DNA of 64,000 bases from Nonomuraea soli. GTDB lineage: Bacteria > Actinomycetota > Actinomycetes > Streptosporangiales > Streptosporangiaceae. The translations under genes and the position numbers were made by a program. How positions within the stretch are numbered: the first letter of the stretch is position 1; every line of letters begins with the position of its first letter. Positions 26,372-35,390 of the stretch are shown piece by piece. The notes under the pieces were generated by a model. The model saw nothing but the letters and a program-made list of their open reading frames with translations. It ran no database searches and was not told the DNA's origin. The DNA lies in the NCBI RefSeq assembly GCF_013761175.1, contig NZ_JACDUR010000001.1, forward strand, positions 1,302,001 through 1,366,000, given 5' to 3'.

Positions 26372-27388
26372 GTGACCAACCTATGTCACCCTGGGACGGT
26401 GTACGTCCGCCCTGACGCCCGTGACTGGAGGTGCGAGCCCGCACCCGCCGACGTGCGCGCCTTCCACCGGGACCTGCCCGGATACGCCCCCACCCCGCTG
26501 ACCGGCGTGCCCGCCCTCGCCGCCGAACTGGGCCTCGGCCGCGTGCTGGTCAAGGACGAGTCGCGGCGCCTGGGCCTGCCCGCCTTCAAGGTGCTCGGCG
26601 CCTCGTGGGCCATCCATCGCGCCGTGCCGGCGGGCAGCCGGGCGCACCTGGTGACCGCCACCGACGGCAACCACGGCCGCGCGGTCGCCCGCATGGCGCG
26701 CCTGCTCGGCCACACCGCCGAGATCCTCATCCCCGGCGGCGTGCCCGAGGAGGCCGTCGCCGCCATCGAGGGCGAGGGCGCCACCGTGCGGCGCGTCGAC
26801 GGCTCCTACGACGAGGCAGTACGGCAGGCGGCCGGGGTCGAGGGCGCCGTGGTCGTCCAGGACACCGCCTGGCCCGGCTACGAGCGCATCCCCGGCTGGA
26901 TCGTCGAGGGCTACTCCACCCTCTTCTCCGAGATCGACGACGAGGTCCCCGACCCCGACCTGGTCGTCGTCCCGGCCGGTGTCGGGTCGCTGACCCAGGC
27001 CGCCGTCACCCACTACCGGGGCCGACCAGGACGCACCGCGCTGATGACGGTCGAGCCGGAGTCGGCCGCCTGCGTGCTGGCGAGCCTGCTGGCGGGCCAA
27101 CCCGTCACCGTGGAGACCGGGTTCACCGTGATGACCGGCCTCAACTGCGGCACCGTCTCCAGCCTGGCCTGGCCGTACCTGCGCGACGGCCTGGACGCCG
27201 CGGTCGCGGTCGGCGAGGACGACAGCCTGCGGGCGGTGCGCGACCTGGGCGCGCTCGGGATCTCGGCCGGCCCGTGCGGCGCGGCGGCCCTGGCCGGGCT
27301 GCGTGCGGCCCGCCGGCGGCTCGACCTCGGACCGGAGGCCACGGTGGTGCTGCTCAACACCGAAGGATTTGTCGGTGGCGGAGATTAA
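26372..27388 (+). CDS. PLP-dependent enzyme, diaminopropionate ammonia-lyase-like
   Basis: A 338-residue fold-type II PLP enzyme related to diaminopropionate ammonia-lyase. Lys73 in LPAFKVLGAS is the expected Schiff-base lysine, ATDGNHGRAVA is the substrate/cofactor loop, and VVPAGVGSLTQAA binds the phosphate. GLNCGTVSSLAWPYLRDGLD is shared with that family, but the protein is about 60 residues shorter than E. coli DpaL. The reaction would convert 2,3-diaminopropionate to pyruvate and ammonia. GTG 26372 has AAGGGG upstream, overlapping the iron box; GTG 26399 is an alternative. Iron regulation suggests handling a diaminopropionate-containing siderophore or its precursor (inference). Confidence 0.85.
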   Translation: MTNLCHPGTVYVRPDARDWRCEPAPADVRAFHRDLPGYAPTPLTGVPALAAELGLGRVLVKDESRRLGLPAFKVLGASWAIHRAVPAGSRAHLVTATDGNHGRAVARMARLLGHTAEILIPGGVPEEAVAAIEGEGATVRRVDGSYDEAVRQAAGVEGAVVVQDTAWPGYERIPGWIVEGYSTLFSEIDDEVPDPDLVVVPAGVGSLTQAAVTHYRGRPGRTALMTVEPESAACVLASLLAGQPVTVETGFTVMTGLNCGTVSSLAWPYLRDGLDAAVAVGEDDSLRAVRDLGALGISAGPCGAAALAGLRAARRRLDLGPEATVVLLNTEGFVGGGD

Positions 27389-27857
27389 TCTCCTGCCCGT
27401 GGAACCGTTACAGATGCCGCCCCTGGTTCTCTTCCAGGGCAACACCCCCGCGTTCCTGCTCGCCTGGCGTCGCGAGGAGTCATGGGAGGGCCGGCTGGCC
27501 ATCCCGCAGTCCAGCCGCGACGTGCGCGGCGAACTGGTCCACGGGCACAACTACCGATGGGCTCCCGCCGCCGATTTCGCCAGCCTGCCGGGCGCCGACT
27601 ACACCGGGGTGCCCAGGGACGGCGCCGAGCCGTTGCGCCTGCCGCCGCTGGTGCTCTACAGCGGGCACCCCGCCTTCCTGCTGGCCTGGCGCCCGTTCGA
27701 GACCGACGGGCGCCAGGGCTGGCAGGCGAGCCTGGCCGTGCCCCCGATCGCGGGCGAGCCGCCCGAGCTGACCTATCTGCAGGTCGGCGCGAGCAGCGTC
27801 ACCCGGTTGCCGGAGGTCGACTACAGCCAGGTGAAACGGGGCACCGCGGTCAGCTGA
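27375..27857 (+). CDS. Hypothetical protein built of two similar repeats
   Basis: A 160-residue protein of unrecognised family. Two homologous units are visible: LPPLVLYSGHPAFLLAWRPF (second) and MPPLVLFQGNTPAFLLAWRR (first), each followed by a run ending in LAIP or LAVP and a closing ADYTGVPRD / VDYSQVKRG segment. It is likely beta-rich and soluble, with no signal or membrane segment. GTG 27375 overlaps the end of the PLP-enzyme gene by 14 bp and has GAAGGA upstream, so the two are coexpressed, presumably under iron box 3. Its last 8 bp overlap the convergent DUF4832 gene. Confidence 0.8.
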   Translation: MAEINLLPVEPLQMPPLVLFQGNTPAFLLAWRREESWEGRLAIPQSSRDVRGELVHGHNYRWAPAADFASLPGADYTGVPRDGAEPLRLPPLVLYSGHPAFLLAWRPFETDGRQGWQASLAVPPIAGEPPELTYLQVGASSVTRLPEVDYSQVKRGTAVS

Positions 27858-29520
27858 CCGTGATGGTGTGCAGCAGGCTGTTCAGGCCGGTGCCCGCCTC
27901 CCACGTGCCGGTGTTGGCCAGCCGGACGGCGTAGTCCGGCCGGGAGCCGAGCTGCGGGTCCGGCAGCGACAGCAGCAGCGTGTACGATCCGGCGGGGATC
28001 GACGCCGGCACCGTCAGCGTGCGCGAGACCGTCGTGGTCGTGCCGCCGAGCCAGGTGCGCGGGTCGGCGCCCAGCGGCAGCCGGTAGGTCCCGCCGCTGC
28101 CGCGCAGCACCAGGTCCAGGCCGCGCGGGTTGACCGGTGCCGCCCAGCCCTCGTTCCTGATCGTGATGCTCACGGGCAGCGCGCCGCCCCTGGCCGCCGT
28201 CGCCGGGTAGGTGCCGCTCTGCAGCGCCAGGCGGTAGCCGAGCTTGCGGGTGACGTCGGCCATGCAGCTCGACCAACCGGCCAGCACGCCGGGGTGGTAG
28301 TCGGTGTTCAGGTAGGTCCAGTGGAAGCGCGACATCTCGCCGACCGCCGTCGGGCAGTCGGAGCGCGGCGAGTTGGGGTTGCACGTCTCGCCGCCCATCG
28401 AGGTGTGGGCGGTCTCGGCCTCCAGGTAGGGGTACTCCACGGCGGGGTTGGTGTAGGTGCCGTAGTCGTCCGGGCTGGCCAGGAAGCAGTCGTTGTGGTG
28501 CCCGAGCCTGGCCACCGCGCTGCCGTTGTGCGCCTGGCCGGGGGTCAGCGCGGCCGTGCCGTACATGGTGCGCTTGATCGCGGGCGTGCGCAGCTGCACC
28601 GTACGGCTCGCGGGCAGGACGCTCAGCAGCTTGTCGGTGACGGCCTTGCGGTTGGCCCAGTCGGCGGCGCTGACGACGCCCGCGTTGCCGAAGTTCTGCG
28701 TGTAGTACCACTCGCCCCACGCGCCGATGAAGCCCGCCTGCATGACGTGGATGACGTCGGCGTTGGCCTGAAGGATGGGCCGGAGCTGGTCGAGGTGGGC
28801 CATGACGCGGTCCCTGGGCGCGTCGGCGCCGTCGGTGGCGGCGGTGTAGGCGAAGCGCAGGATCATCTTCAGCCCCGCCGCGCGCACGGTGGTCAGCTGC
28901 TGCTGGAGCTGGTCGAGCGCCGCCTGCCCGATGGGTGCGTTGCGATACTCGGCCAGGTAGAACACGCACATCACCAGCGAGATGTGCTGGCCGGCCCGGT
29001 AGTCCTGCAGGGTGGCCTGGGAGAAGTCGTTCTTGTCGCAGTCTCCTGTGTGGTGGTAGAAGCCGCGGTCGGGGTTGGCGAACGCCGCGGTGGACGGGCT
29101 GTAGGTGACCGTGGCGCCGGAGCCGCCGCCCGAGTAGACGTGGGTGAGCCTGGCGGAGGTGTCCAGCGGCGCCTCGGTCTGGAAGACCAGGTCGGCGTCG
29201 TTGGGTGTGGCGCTCTCTCCGAGGTCGGCGCGGTCGACGGTCCAGCGGGCGGTGCCGCCCGTGGCGCTGTGGGTGACGGTCCTGACGGTGGTCCAGCTCC
29301 AGCCGCCGCCGTTGTGCCGGTAGAGGGTGGCGTTCTCCAGCAGGTAGTCGGCGCCGACGCCGCCCTGGGCGAAGCCGGTGGCGGCGTCGCGGTCGGTGTC
29401 GACGTAGACGCGCGTGTAGGCGGGGGCGCCGGTGTAGGAGAACTGGTAGGTCACGGTGGTGGCGGTGTTGGTGGCCGTGCCGCCGGTGATGGCCAGCAAC
29501 AACGCGAGGATCAGACGCAT
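27850..29520 (-). CDS. Secreted DUF4874/DUF4832 protein with N-terminal accessory module
   Basis: A 556-residue exported protein, last gene of the carbohydrate operon. A short signal (MRLILALLLAITGG) is followed by an accessory module at about 20-110 with VYVDTDRDAATGFAQGG and DYLLENATLYRHNGGGWSW, similar to modules in the two genes upstream. DUF4874 (about 135-300) contains NPDRGFYHH and AGFIGAWGEWYY; DUF4832 (about 310-500) contains MYGTAAL and FHWTYLNTDYHPGV. The WGEW glutamate and barrel-like pattern suggest a glycosidase, but the catalytic activity of this family is not known to me. ATG 29520 has CTAGGAG upstream. It follows the GH114 stop by 11 bp. Confidence 0.88.
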   Translation of the reverse strand: MRLILALLLAITGGTATNTATTVTYQFSYTGAPAYTRVYVDTDRDAATGFAQGGVGADYLLENATLYRHNGGGWSWTTVRTVTHSATGGTARWTVDRADLGESATPNDADLVFQTEAPLDTSARLTHVYSGGGSGATVTYSPSTAAFANPDRGFYHHTGDCDKNDFSQATLQDYRAGQHISLVMCVFYLAEYRNAPIGQAALDQLQQQLTTVRAAGLKMILRFAYTAATDGADAPRDRVMAHLDQLRPILQANADVIHVMQAGFIGAWGEWYYTQNFGNAGVVSAADWANRKAVTDKLLSVLPASRTVQLRTPAIKRTMYGTAALTPGQAHNGSAVARLGHHNDCFLASPDDYGTYTNPAVEYPYLEAETAHTSMGGETCNPNSPRSDCPTAVGEMSRFHWTYLNTDYHPGVLAGWSSCMADVTRKLGYRLALQSGTYPATAARGGALPVSITIRNEGWAAPVNPRGLDLVLRGSGGTYRLPLGADPRTWLGGTTTTVSRTLTVPASIPAGSYTLLLSLPDPQLGSRPDYAVRLANTGTWEAGTGLNSLLHTITVS

Positions 29521-29531
29521 CGCGGTAGCTC

Positions 29532-31976
29532 CTAGGAGAGGGTGAAGGAGGCGAGCGTGCCGGACGCGGCGGGCAGCCGGTCCGCGGGGTGGTTGTTCTT
29601 GATGAAGCCGATCCTGAGCCTTTGACCCGCGCCCAGGGTGCTGAGCGGGATGGCCGCCTCGACGACGGTGTCGTTGCGGGCGAAGGGGACCTGGCCGCGC
29701 GGGCTCCACGACCAGCCGGAGCCGCCGTGGCGGTAGAGGTTGGCGTTCTCGAGCATCCATTCGGCGCCCGAGGGGTTGCTCCAGCCTCCGGCGTTGTAGC
29801 CGGTGGCGGGGTCGTGGTCGGTGTCGAGGAAGAACTGCTCCAGCACGTTGAGGCCGCTGCCCTGGGCGAGCAGGTAGAGCTTGGCGCCGTCGGTGGCGGC
29901 CTTGAGGGTGTGCACGCCGGCGGTTCCGGTCAGCAGTGCGGGCACGGCCGACCAGTCGGAGGCGTTGCCGTCGATCGTGAAACCGCTGCCGGGGGTCGGC
30001 GTGGGAGTTGGGGTGACGGTCGGCGTGGGTGTGGGCGTCGGCGTGCCGGTCGGTGTGGGTGTGGGTGTCGGTGTCGGTGTGGGGACGGTTCCCGGCACCG
30101 TGAACCTCACCGGCGAGCCGCCGAAGTTCGCCACCCGGAACCACGTCCAGATCTCCCGCCCCGCCATCGACGCAGGGAAGACGTGCTTGCGCGAGAACTC
30201 CAGCTCCGCCCGGTTGCCCGCCTGGGCTACCCGCACCGGCCAGCCCCGGTTGCCGGGTGCGCCGGCGCTGGAGAAGCGGAACACGTCGCCCTGCCCGGCC
30301 ACGTGCGGCAGCAGGTAGGCCTGGTGCGGCGACTCCAGGTAGACGCGCGCGTCGGGCGAGGTCGGCCACCACGGCTGCCACCCCGACGGCCCGTCACGGT
30401 CGTGGTCGAAGTAGATCATCTCCTGCGCCAGGCTGAGCGCCTGCCTGGCCTCGACCATCATCAGGAACCGGTCGCCCGCGAAACGGGCGAACACCTTCGT
30501 GATGCCCTTGCCGTTGGCTCCGGCCGGATCGCTGAAGATCGGCGTCTCGCCCGACCACTCGCCGAAGGAGCCGTCGGCGGCGAAGCCCCCGCTCGGGTGC
30601 ACCCCGGCCTGCGACGGCGCGGTACGGCCCTGCGCGTCGAGCCAGTTCTTCGCGTCGTCGTAGATCGCGGAGTTGAAATGGGTCGCGCCGCTGACGTCGT
30701 AGGCCAGGTAGCCGCTGTTGGCGACGACCTCGGTCATCCACCTGTGGGTCCCGCTGGAGGGCACGCGGAAGTCGATGATGACGACGTTGAACCCGTCGGC
30801 CGCGCCGGCCTGGGCGTTGACGTAGTCCTTCCAGAAGCCGCCGAAGTTGTCGCGGTGCCGGTAGGTCGCCGACGAGCGGTCGGTGTTCCAGTTGCCGCCG
30901 TAGCCGGGGCTGGTGTCGTAGAAGCCGGGGATGTAGGCGTTGTAGTACCACGACTCGGTGACGAAGATGTTGATCGCCCGCCGGTAGCGCGCGGCGAACT
31001 GCGAGGTGCCCTCGTCGGGGTTGAAGTACCAGTAGCCCCGGTTGGCCGCGACCACCCTCGACGGATCGACGGCCTTGATCTTCTCCACCAGCTCGACCAT
31101 GCCCTCGGCGGTGAAGCCGAAGTTGCCGCGCGGACCCCACGACACCGACGGCCCCGCCCCGCCGACGGGGTCGGGCGTGTCGACGGTGTCGAGGAAGACG
31201 CCGTCGTAGCCGCCGTCGTTGACGATCTTGTCGGTCTGGTAGGTGACGAACGCCTGCCAGGCGGGGTCGCCGCCATTGACGTAGCCGCCGCCGTAGGTCT
31301 TGTTGACGTCGACCACGCCGTCGCCGCTCCTCCAGTACCCGCCGTAGGGGTAGCGGGCGTCGGCCACCCAGGTGCCCTGCTGGTCCAGGTACCAGGGCAT
31401 GACACCCTTGCCGCCCCACCTCAGGTGCTGCTCCCAGGAGGGGAAGGACGCGTCGTAGGTGCCGTCGGGCGCCGCGCCGCCCTCGATGTCGAGGTAGCGG
31501 CCGGAGGCGTCGTAGTTCCACGGGTTGGGCCCGTGCACCGGCCCCGACGGGCCGCTGTAGCCCGCCGGGAGCAGCCCCATCTCGATGCCCTTGGCGACGC
31601 TCAGGTGCCCCGACGAGCCGGGGATGATCGTCGGCAGCATCTCGCCGATCGACAGGTAGCCGAGCACGATGACGTCGTCGGCGTTGCCCATCACGCCGTC
31701 GAGGCCGCGCTTGATCTCCTGCACCTGCGTGCTGGTCACCGACTCGAAGTAGAACTCGTCACGCGTCACGTTCAGCACGCGCAGGGTGGGTTCGAGCACC
31801 ACCAGGTCGTAGGCCTTGAGCTGCGTGAGCTTGGCCTGGTCGAGCTGGCCGTACCAGAAGGCGGTCCGGCTGTCGGCGTTGAGCGTGGGCACCTTGCCGT
31901 AGAAGGCGGCGGCGGTGCTCCGCGCCGCCGGTAGGGGCAGCAGCAGGGTCAGGGACAACAGCAGCCTCGATAACAT
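29532..31976 (-). CDS. Secreted GH114-type glycoside hydrolase (endo-alpha-1,4-polygalactosaminidase / TM1410-like)
   Basis: An 814-residue exported protein. The signal is about 1-23. The TIM barrel (about 25-350) has GYLSIGEMLPT and DGVFLDTVDTPDP, the motifs of the GH114/TM1410 group, in which an Asp and a Glu on strands 4 and 6 are catalytic. Residues 470-640 form a beta-rich accessory domain; then comes a PT-repeat linker (about 645-680) and a C-terminal module with FFLDTDHDPATGYNAGG and WMLENANLYRHGGSGWSW. Characterised GH114 enzymes (fungal Ega3) cut galactosamine-rich polymer. It starts 3 bp after the Sph3-like gene. The substrate is an inference from family and neighbours. Confidence 0.9.
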   Translation of the reverse strand: MLSRLLLSLTLLLPLPAARSTAAAFYGKVPTLNADSRTAFWYGQLDQAKLTQLKAYDLVVLEPTLRVLNVTRDEFYFESVTSTQVQEIKRGLDGVMGNADDVIVLGYLSIGEMLPTIIPGSSGHLSVAKGIEMGLLPAGYSGPSGPVHGPNPWNYDASGRYLDIEGGAAPDGTYDASFPSWEQHLRWGGKGVMPWYLDQQGTWVADARYPYGGYWRSGDGVVDVNKTYGGGYVNGGDPAWQAFVTYQTDKIVNDGGYDGVFLDTVDTPDPVGGAGPSVSWGPRGNFGFTAEGMVELVEKIKAVDPSRVVAANRGYWYFNPDEGTSQFAARYRRAINIFVTESWYYNAYIPGFYDTSPGYGGNWNTDRSSATYRHRDNFGGFWKDYVNAQAGAADGFNVVIIDFRVPSSGTHRWMTEVVANSGYLAYDVSGATHFNSAIYDDAKNWLDAQGRTAPSQAGVHPSGGFAADGSFGEWSGETPIFSDPAGANGKGITKVFARFAGDRFLMMVEARQALSLAQEMIYFDHDRDGPSGWQPWWPTSPDARVYLESPHQAYLLPHVAGQGDVFRFSSAGAPGNRGWPVRVAQAGNRAELEFSRKHVFPASMAGREIWTWFRVANFGGSPVRFTVPGTVPTPTPTPTPTPTGTPTPTPTPTVTPTPTPTPGSGFTIDGNASDWSAVPALLTGTAGVHTLKAATDGAKLYLLAQGSGLNVLEQFFLDTDHDPATGYNAGGWSNPSGAEWMLENANLYRHGGSGWSWSPRGQVPFARNDTVVEAAIPLSTLGAGQRLRIGFIKNNHPADRLPAASGTLASFTLS

Positions 31977-31979
31977 GCG

Positions 31980-33638
31980 CTACCCCACCTCGACGATCGT
32001 GCTGTAGGCCTCGGGCGAGCTGCCCGAGCCGTGGAAGAGCACGCGGTGCGGGCCCGCGTCGCCGCGCGGCACCCGCCAGACGTACAGGTCGTCGGCCGAG
32101 GAGACCAGCGGGCTGGGCCCCTCGACGGGCGTCCAGTTCCAGCCGGTGCCGGTGTGCCGGTAGTACCAGCCGTTCTCGATCAGGTAGTCGGCGCCGATGC
32201 CCTGGACCCCGAAGCCGGTGGCGGCGTCGGCGTCGAGGTCCACGTAGACGTGGTGGAAGTCGAACGGCAGCGTGTACTGCGCGCGGTAGGTGACGGTGTC
32301 GCCCTCGATGGAGCCGGAGGCGTCGGTGATCGGCTCGCCGCTGGGCAGTGGCGTGGTCACCGTGAGCGGCCCGGCCGCCGGTGAAAGGTTGCCGCTCGCG
32401 TCGCGGGCGGTGACGGTGAACGTGTACGTCCCGCCCGGCGTCAGCCCGCTGACCGGGATCTGCGTCGTACCCGCCGGCAGCCGCAGCAGGGTGCGGCCGT
32501 CGAGCGCCACGTCGTAGGAGGCCGCGTCGGCCACCGCGTCCCAGGCCAGGCGGACACTCGCGACCTTGACCTGCGACGGGCGCAGGTTCGCGGGCGCGGC
32601 GGGCGCCGCCGCGTCGGCCGCCCTGGTGGAGATCTGGACGGCGCGGCCGAGCTCGGAGGTGTTGCCCGCCGCGTCGCGGGCGCGCACGGCCACGGTGTGC
32701 CGGGCGCCCGGCAGCAGGTCCCGCACGGTGACGGCAGGCGTACGGCCGGCCGTACCGGTGACGCGCAGCCCGTCGACGTAGACGTCGTAGCCGACGGCGT
32801 CACGCACCGGGGGCCAGGCCAGCGTCAGCGAGGTGGAGGCGCGGGCGAGCGCCACCGGCGCCGGCGGGCGGCCGGGCGGACGCGTGTCGGTGGAGCGGGC
32901 CGCGGCCAGCTCGGACTCCCAGTAGTCCGGCAGAGTGTCCCACGGATTGGCCAGCACGTCCGGGGTGACGTAGATGAAGCCCGCCCCGCGCTCCTTGCCC
33001 AGGCGCATCGCGTCGGCCATCTGCTCGGCCGTGGAGGTGGCGTGCACGAGGTGCCAGAACCGGCGCGGATCCCGGCCGCGGTGCCAGTCCGGCGGCTGCC
33101 AGGTCCGGTAGGTCTCGTAGGTGCCCTCGAAGGTCAGGCTCACGTCGCCGATGTCGGCGTAGCAGTCCTCGGTGCCGATGCCCGGGTTGATGACGGTGAA
33201 CGCGCCCCGGTGCAGGCTCTTGACCGAGCGGTCCAGCCAGCGATACGTGCCGGCGTACTGACAGACGTTCTGCACCTCGTCGAGGAAGACCCCGCCCAGG
33301 CCGTGCTCGCCGTACAGCCGGTACCAGGTCGCCACGTCCTGCTGCGCCTGGGCCAGCCAGGCGGCGTCGGTGGTCTCGCCCAGCCGGGTGGCGCGCCCGG
33401 TGCTGCCGAGGTAGCCGGTGGCGACGTAGCCGAGCACGGTGACGCCCTTGTCGCGGGCCCGGCGGATGGCGGCGGCGTAGCTGGGGTCGAAGTCCTTGCC
33501 GGGGCCGGAGAAGGGGTTGGCCACCACGACGGAGGCCTGGTCGAGCTGGTCCCAGAGCGGGCCCGGGTAGAAGTAGGCGGGCACGGCGATTCCCTGGCCG
33601 CTCGCGATGGAGACGGCCAGCATGATTTTCCCTAACAT
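31980..33638 (-). CDS. Secreted spherulation-specific family 4 (GH135/Sph3-like) hydrolase with two FN3 domains
   Basis: A 552-residue exported protein. After a short signal (about 1-18) comes a barrel (about 19-265) with PAYFYPGPLWDQL, VVVANPFSGPGKDFDP, VLGYVATGYLG and GVFLDEVQN, matching spherulation-specific family 4. The Aspergillus member Sph3 (GH135) hydrolyses N-acetylgalactosamine-containing galactosaminogalactan. Two fibronectin type III domains follow (about 268-350 and 355-440). The C-terminal module (about 445-552) has VYVDLDADAATGFGVQG and DYLIENGWYYRHTGTGWNW. It starts one base after the permease stop, so uptake and degradation genes share one operon. Confidence 0.9.
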   Translation of the reverse strand: MLGKIMLAVSIASGQGIAVPAYFYPGPLWDQLDQASVVVANPFSGPGKDFDPSYAAAIRRARDKGVTVLGYVATGYLGSTGRATRLGETTDAAWLAQAQQDVATWYRLYGEHGLGGVFLDEVQNVCQYAGTYRWLDRSVKSLHRGAFTVINPGIGTEDCYADIGDVSLTFEGTYETYRTWQPPDWHRGRDPRRFWHLVHATSTAEQMADAMRLGKERGAGFIYVTPDVLANPWDTLPDYWESELAAARSTDTRPPGRPPAPVALARASTSLTLAWPPVRDAVGYDVYVDGLRVTGTAGRTPAVTVRDLLPGARHTVAVRARDAAGNTSELGRAVQISTRAADAAAPAAPANLRPSQVKVASVRLAWDAVADAASYDVALDGRTLLRLPAGTTQIPVSGLTPGGTYTFTVTARDASGNLSPAAGPLTVTTPLPSGEPITDASGSIEGDTVTYRAQYTLPFDFHHVYVDLDADAATGFGVQGIGADYLIENGWYYRHTGTGWNWTPVEGPSPLVSSADDLYVWRVPRGDAGPHRVLFHGSGSSPEAYSTIVEVG

Positions 33639-33639
33639 T

Positions 33640-34443
33640 TCAGCCCTTGATTCCGGTGTGGGCGATGCCCTGGATGAACTGGCGCTGCAGGAACACGAAG
33701 ACGGCGATCACCGGCAGCGAGGCCAGCAGCGAGCCGGCCATGAGCACGGGGTAGTCGGTCTGGAACTGGCCCTGCAGCGAGGCCAGACCCGCCGAGAGGG
33801 TCATCTTCTCCGGGTCGGTGTTGACCACCAGCGGCCAGAACAGGTCGTTCCACGACCACAGCAGCACCAGAACCGCCAGCGCGACCAGGCCGGGACGGGC
33901 CAGCGGCAGCATGATCGACCAGTACACGCGCACCGGTCCCGCGCCGTCGAGGCGGGCGGCCTCCTCCAGCTCCTTGGGCAGGCTCATGAAGAACTGCCGC
34001 AGCAGGAAGACGCCGAACGCGCTGAACAGGCCGGGCACGATGAGCGCCTGGATGCTGTTGAGCCAGCCGAGATCGGCCATGATCTGGTACTGCGGGATGA
34101 CGAACAGCTGCGGGGGCACCATCAGCACTGACAGGAACACCCCGAAGATGACGTTCTTGAACGGGAAACGCAGCCGGGCGAAGGCGTAGGCGGCCATCGA
34201 GCACAGCAGCACCTGCCCCGCCGTACGGCCCACCGCCATGAGGACGGTGTTGAGGAACTGGTCGCCGAAGGGCAGCAGGTCGAACATGCGCCCGTAGTTC
34301 TCCCACCGGCCGCTCGGCAGCAGGCTGGGCGGCACCTGGGTGGCCTCGCTGAGCGTCTTGAGCGAGGTGACGATCTGCCAGGCGAACGGCGCGACCATCA
34401 CCAGCGCGGCCGGGATCAGGACCGCGTGGACACGCTTAGCCAT
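33640..34443 (-). CDS. Carbohydrate ABC transporter permease (MalG/LacG type)
   Basis: A 267-residue permease of the CUT1 class with six predicted helices. The ATPase-docking EAA loop reads EAARLDGAGPVRVYWSIMLP (about 180-200). It overlaps the end of the first permease gene by 8 bp and is followed by the Sph3-like hydrolase, one base on. No ATPase gene is in the locus; CUT1 systems of actinobacteria commonly share a general MsiK-type ATPase encoded elsewhere. Likely substrate: oligosaccharides released by the downstream hydrolases. Confidence 0.94.
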   Translation of the reverse strand: MAKRVHAVLIPAALVMVAPFAWQIVTSLKTLSEATQVPPSLLPSGRWENYGRMFDLLPFGDQFLNTVLMAVGRTAGQVLLCSMAAYAFARLRFPFKNVIFGVFLSVLMVPPQLFVIPQYQIMADLGWLNSIQALIVPGLFSAFGVFLLRQFFMSLPKELEEAARLDGAGPVRVYWSIMLPLARPGLVALAVLVLLWSWNDLFWPLVVNTDPEKMTLSAGLASLQGQFQTDYPVLMAGSLLASLPVIAVFVFLQRQFIQGIAHTGIKG

Positions 34444-35389
34444 AGTGCACCCACCTGCGCTGGAGCCGGAACTGCAGGACGGTCAGCGCGATGATGATCA
34501 CCAGGAGCATCATGACGATCGCCGCCGCGTATCCGCGGTCGTTGGTGACGAAGGCGCGGTCGTAGAAGAGCTGCACGACCGTCTGGAGCCGGGGGAAGGC
34601 CGGGTTGGCCCGCGCCGCGGCGCCGGAGCCGCTCATCACGTAGACCAGGTCGAACAGCTGCAGCGAGCCGATCACCGACACCACCGAGACGAAGAAGGCG
34701 GTCGGTGACAGCAGCGGGACCGTCACCTTGAAGAACTGCCTGATCGGCCCGGCGCCGTCGATGGCCGCGGCCTCGTAGTACTCCTTCGGGATGGCCTGCA
34801 TGCCCGCCAGGAAGATGATCAGGTTGTAGCCGAGGCTGCTCCACACCCCCACGACGACCAGCGCGTACAACGCGGTCGCCGGGTCCGACACCCAGTTGGG
34901 CCCGTCGAGGCCCACCAGCGCCAGCAGGTGGTTGATCAGGCCGTAGTCGCCGTTGTAGAGCCAGCGCCACACCATGGCGATCGCCACCGGCATGGTGACC
35001 ACGGGCAGGAAGAACAGCGTGCGGTAGGCGCCGACGCCGCGCAGGCCCTTCACGTTGAGCAGCGCGGCGAAGACGATCGCGAGCGGGATGGCGGCCAGGC
35101 CGAGCGCGGTGTAGAGCAGCGTGTTGCGCAGCGCCTGGCCGACCTCGGGATCACCGGCCAGCCGCAGGTAGTTGTCGAAGCCGGTCCAGGTGTGCCCGCC
35201 GAACGCGCCCCACTCGGTGAGGGAGAAGTAGGCGGTCTGCAGCACCGGCCACAGGTAGAAGACGGCCAGGCCGAGCCCGGTGGGCGCGATGAAGGCCAGC
35301 CCCCACAGCGCCTCGGAGCGGCGGCTCCTGTCCTTCCCCTTCACGGGCGCCGCGTGCGCTGCGCCCGATCGGGTGGTGGTGAGCGTCAT
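34436..35389 (-). CDS. Carbohydrate ABC transporter permease (MalF/UgpA type)
   Basis: A 317-residue CUT1 permease. A charged N-terminal tail (about 1-30) precedes six membrane helices, and the EAA loop reads EAAAIDGAGPIRQFFKVTVP (about 215-235). It starts one base after the binding-protein stop and overlaps the second permease by 8 bp. Partner of the MalG-type permease in an importer for oligosaccharide. Confidence 0.94.
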   Translation of the reverse strand: MTLTTTRSGAAHAAPVKGKDRSRRSEALWGLAFIAPTGLGLAVFYLWPVLQTAYFSLTEWGAFGGHTWTGFDNYLRLAGDPEVGQALRNTLLYTALGLAAIPLAIVFAALLNVKGLRGVGAYRTLFFLPVVTMPVAIAMVWRWLYNGDYGLINHLLALVGLDGPNWVSDPATALYALVVVGVWSSLGYNLIIFLAGMQAIPKEYYEAAAIDGAGPIRQFFKVTVPLLSPTAFFVSVVSVIGSLQLFDLVYVMSGSGAAARANPAFPRLQTVVQLFYDRAFVTNDRGYAAAIVMMLLVIIIALTVLQFRLQRRWVHYG

Positions 35390-35390
35390 G

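Noticed and set aside
29991..30085. GT-rich tract as a non-coding microsatellite
   Set aside because: It encodes the Pro-Thr linker of the GH114-type protein in frame.
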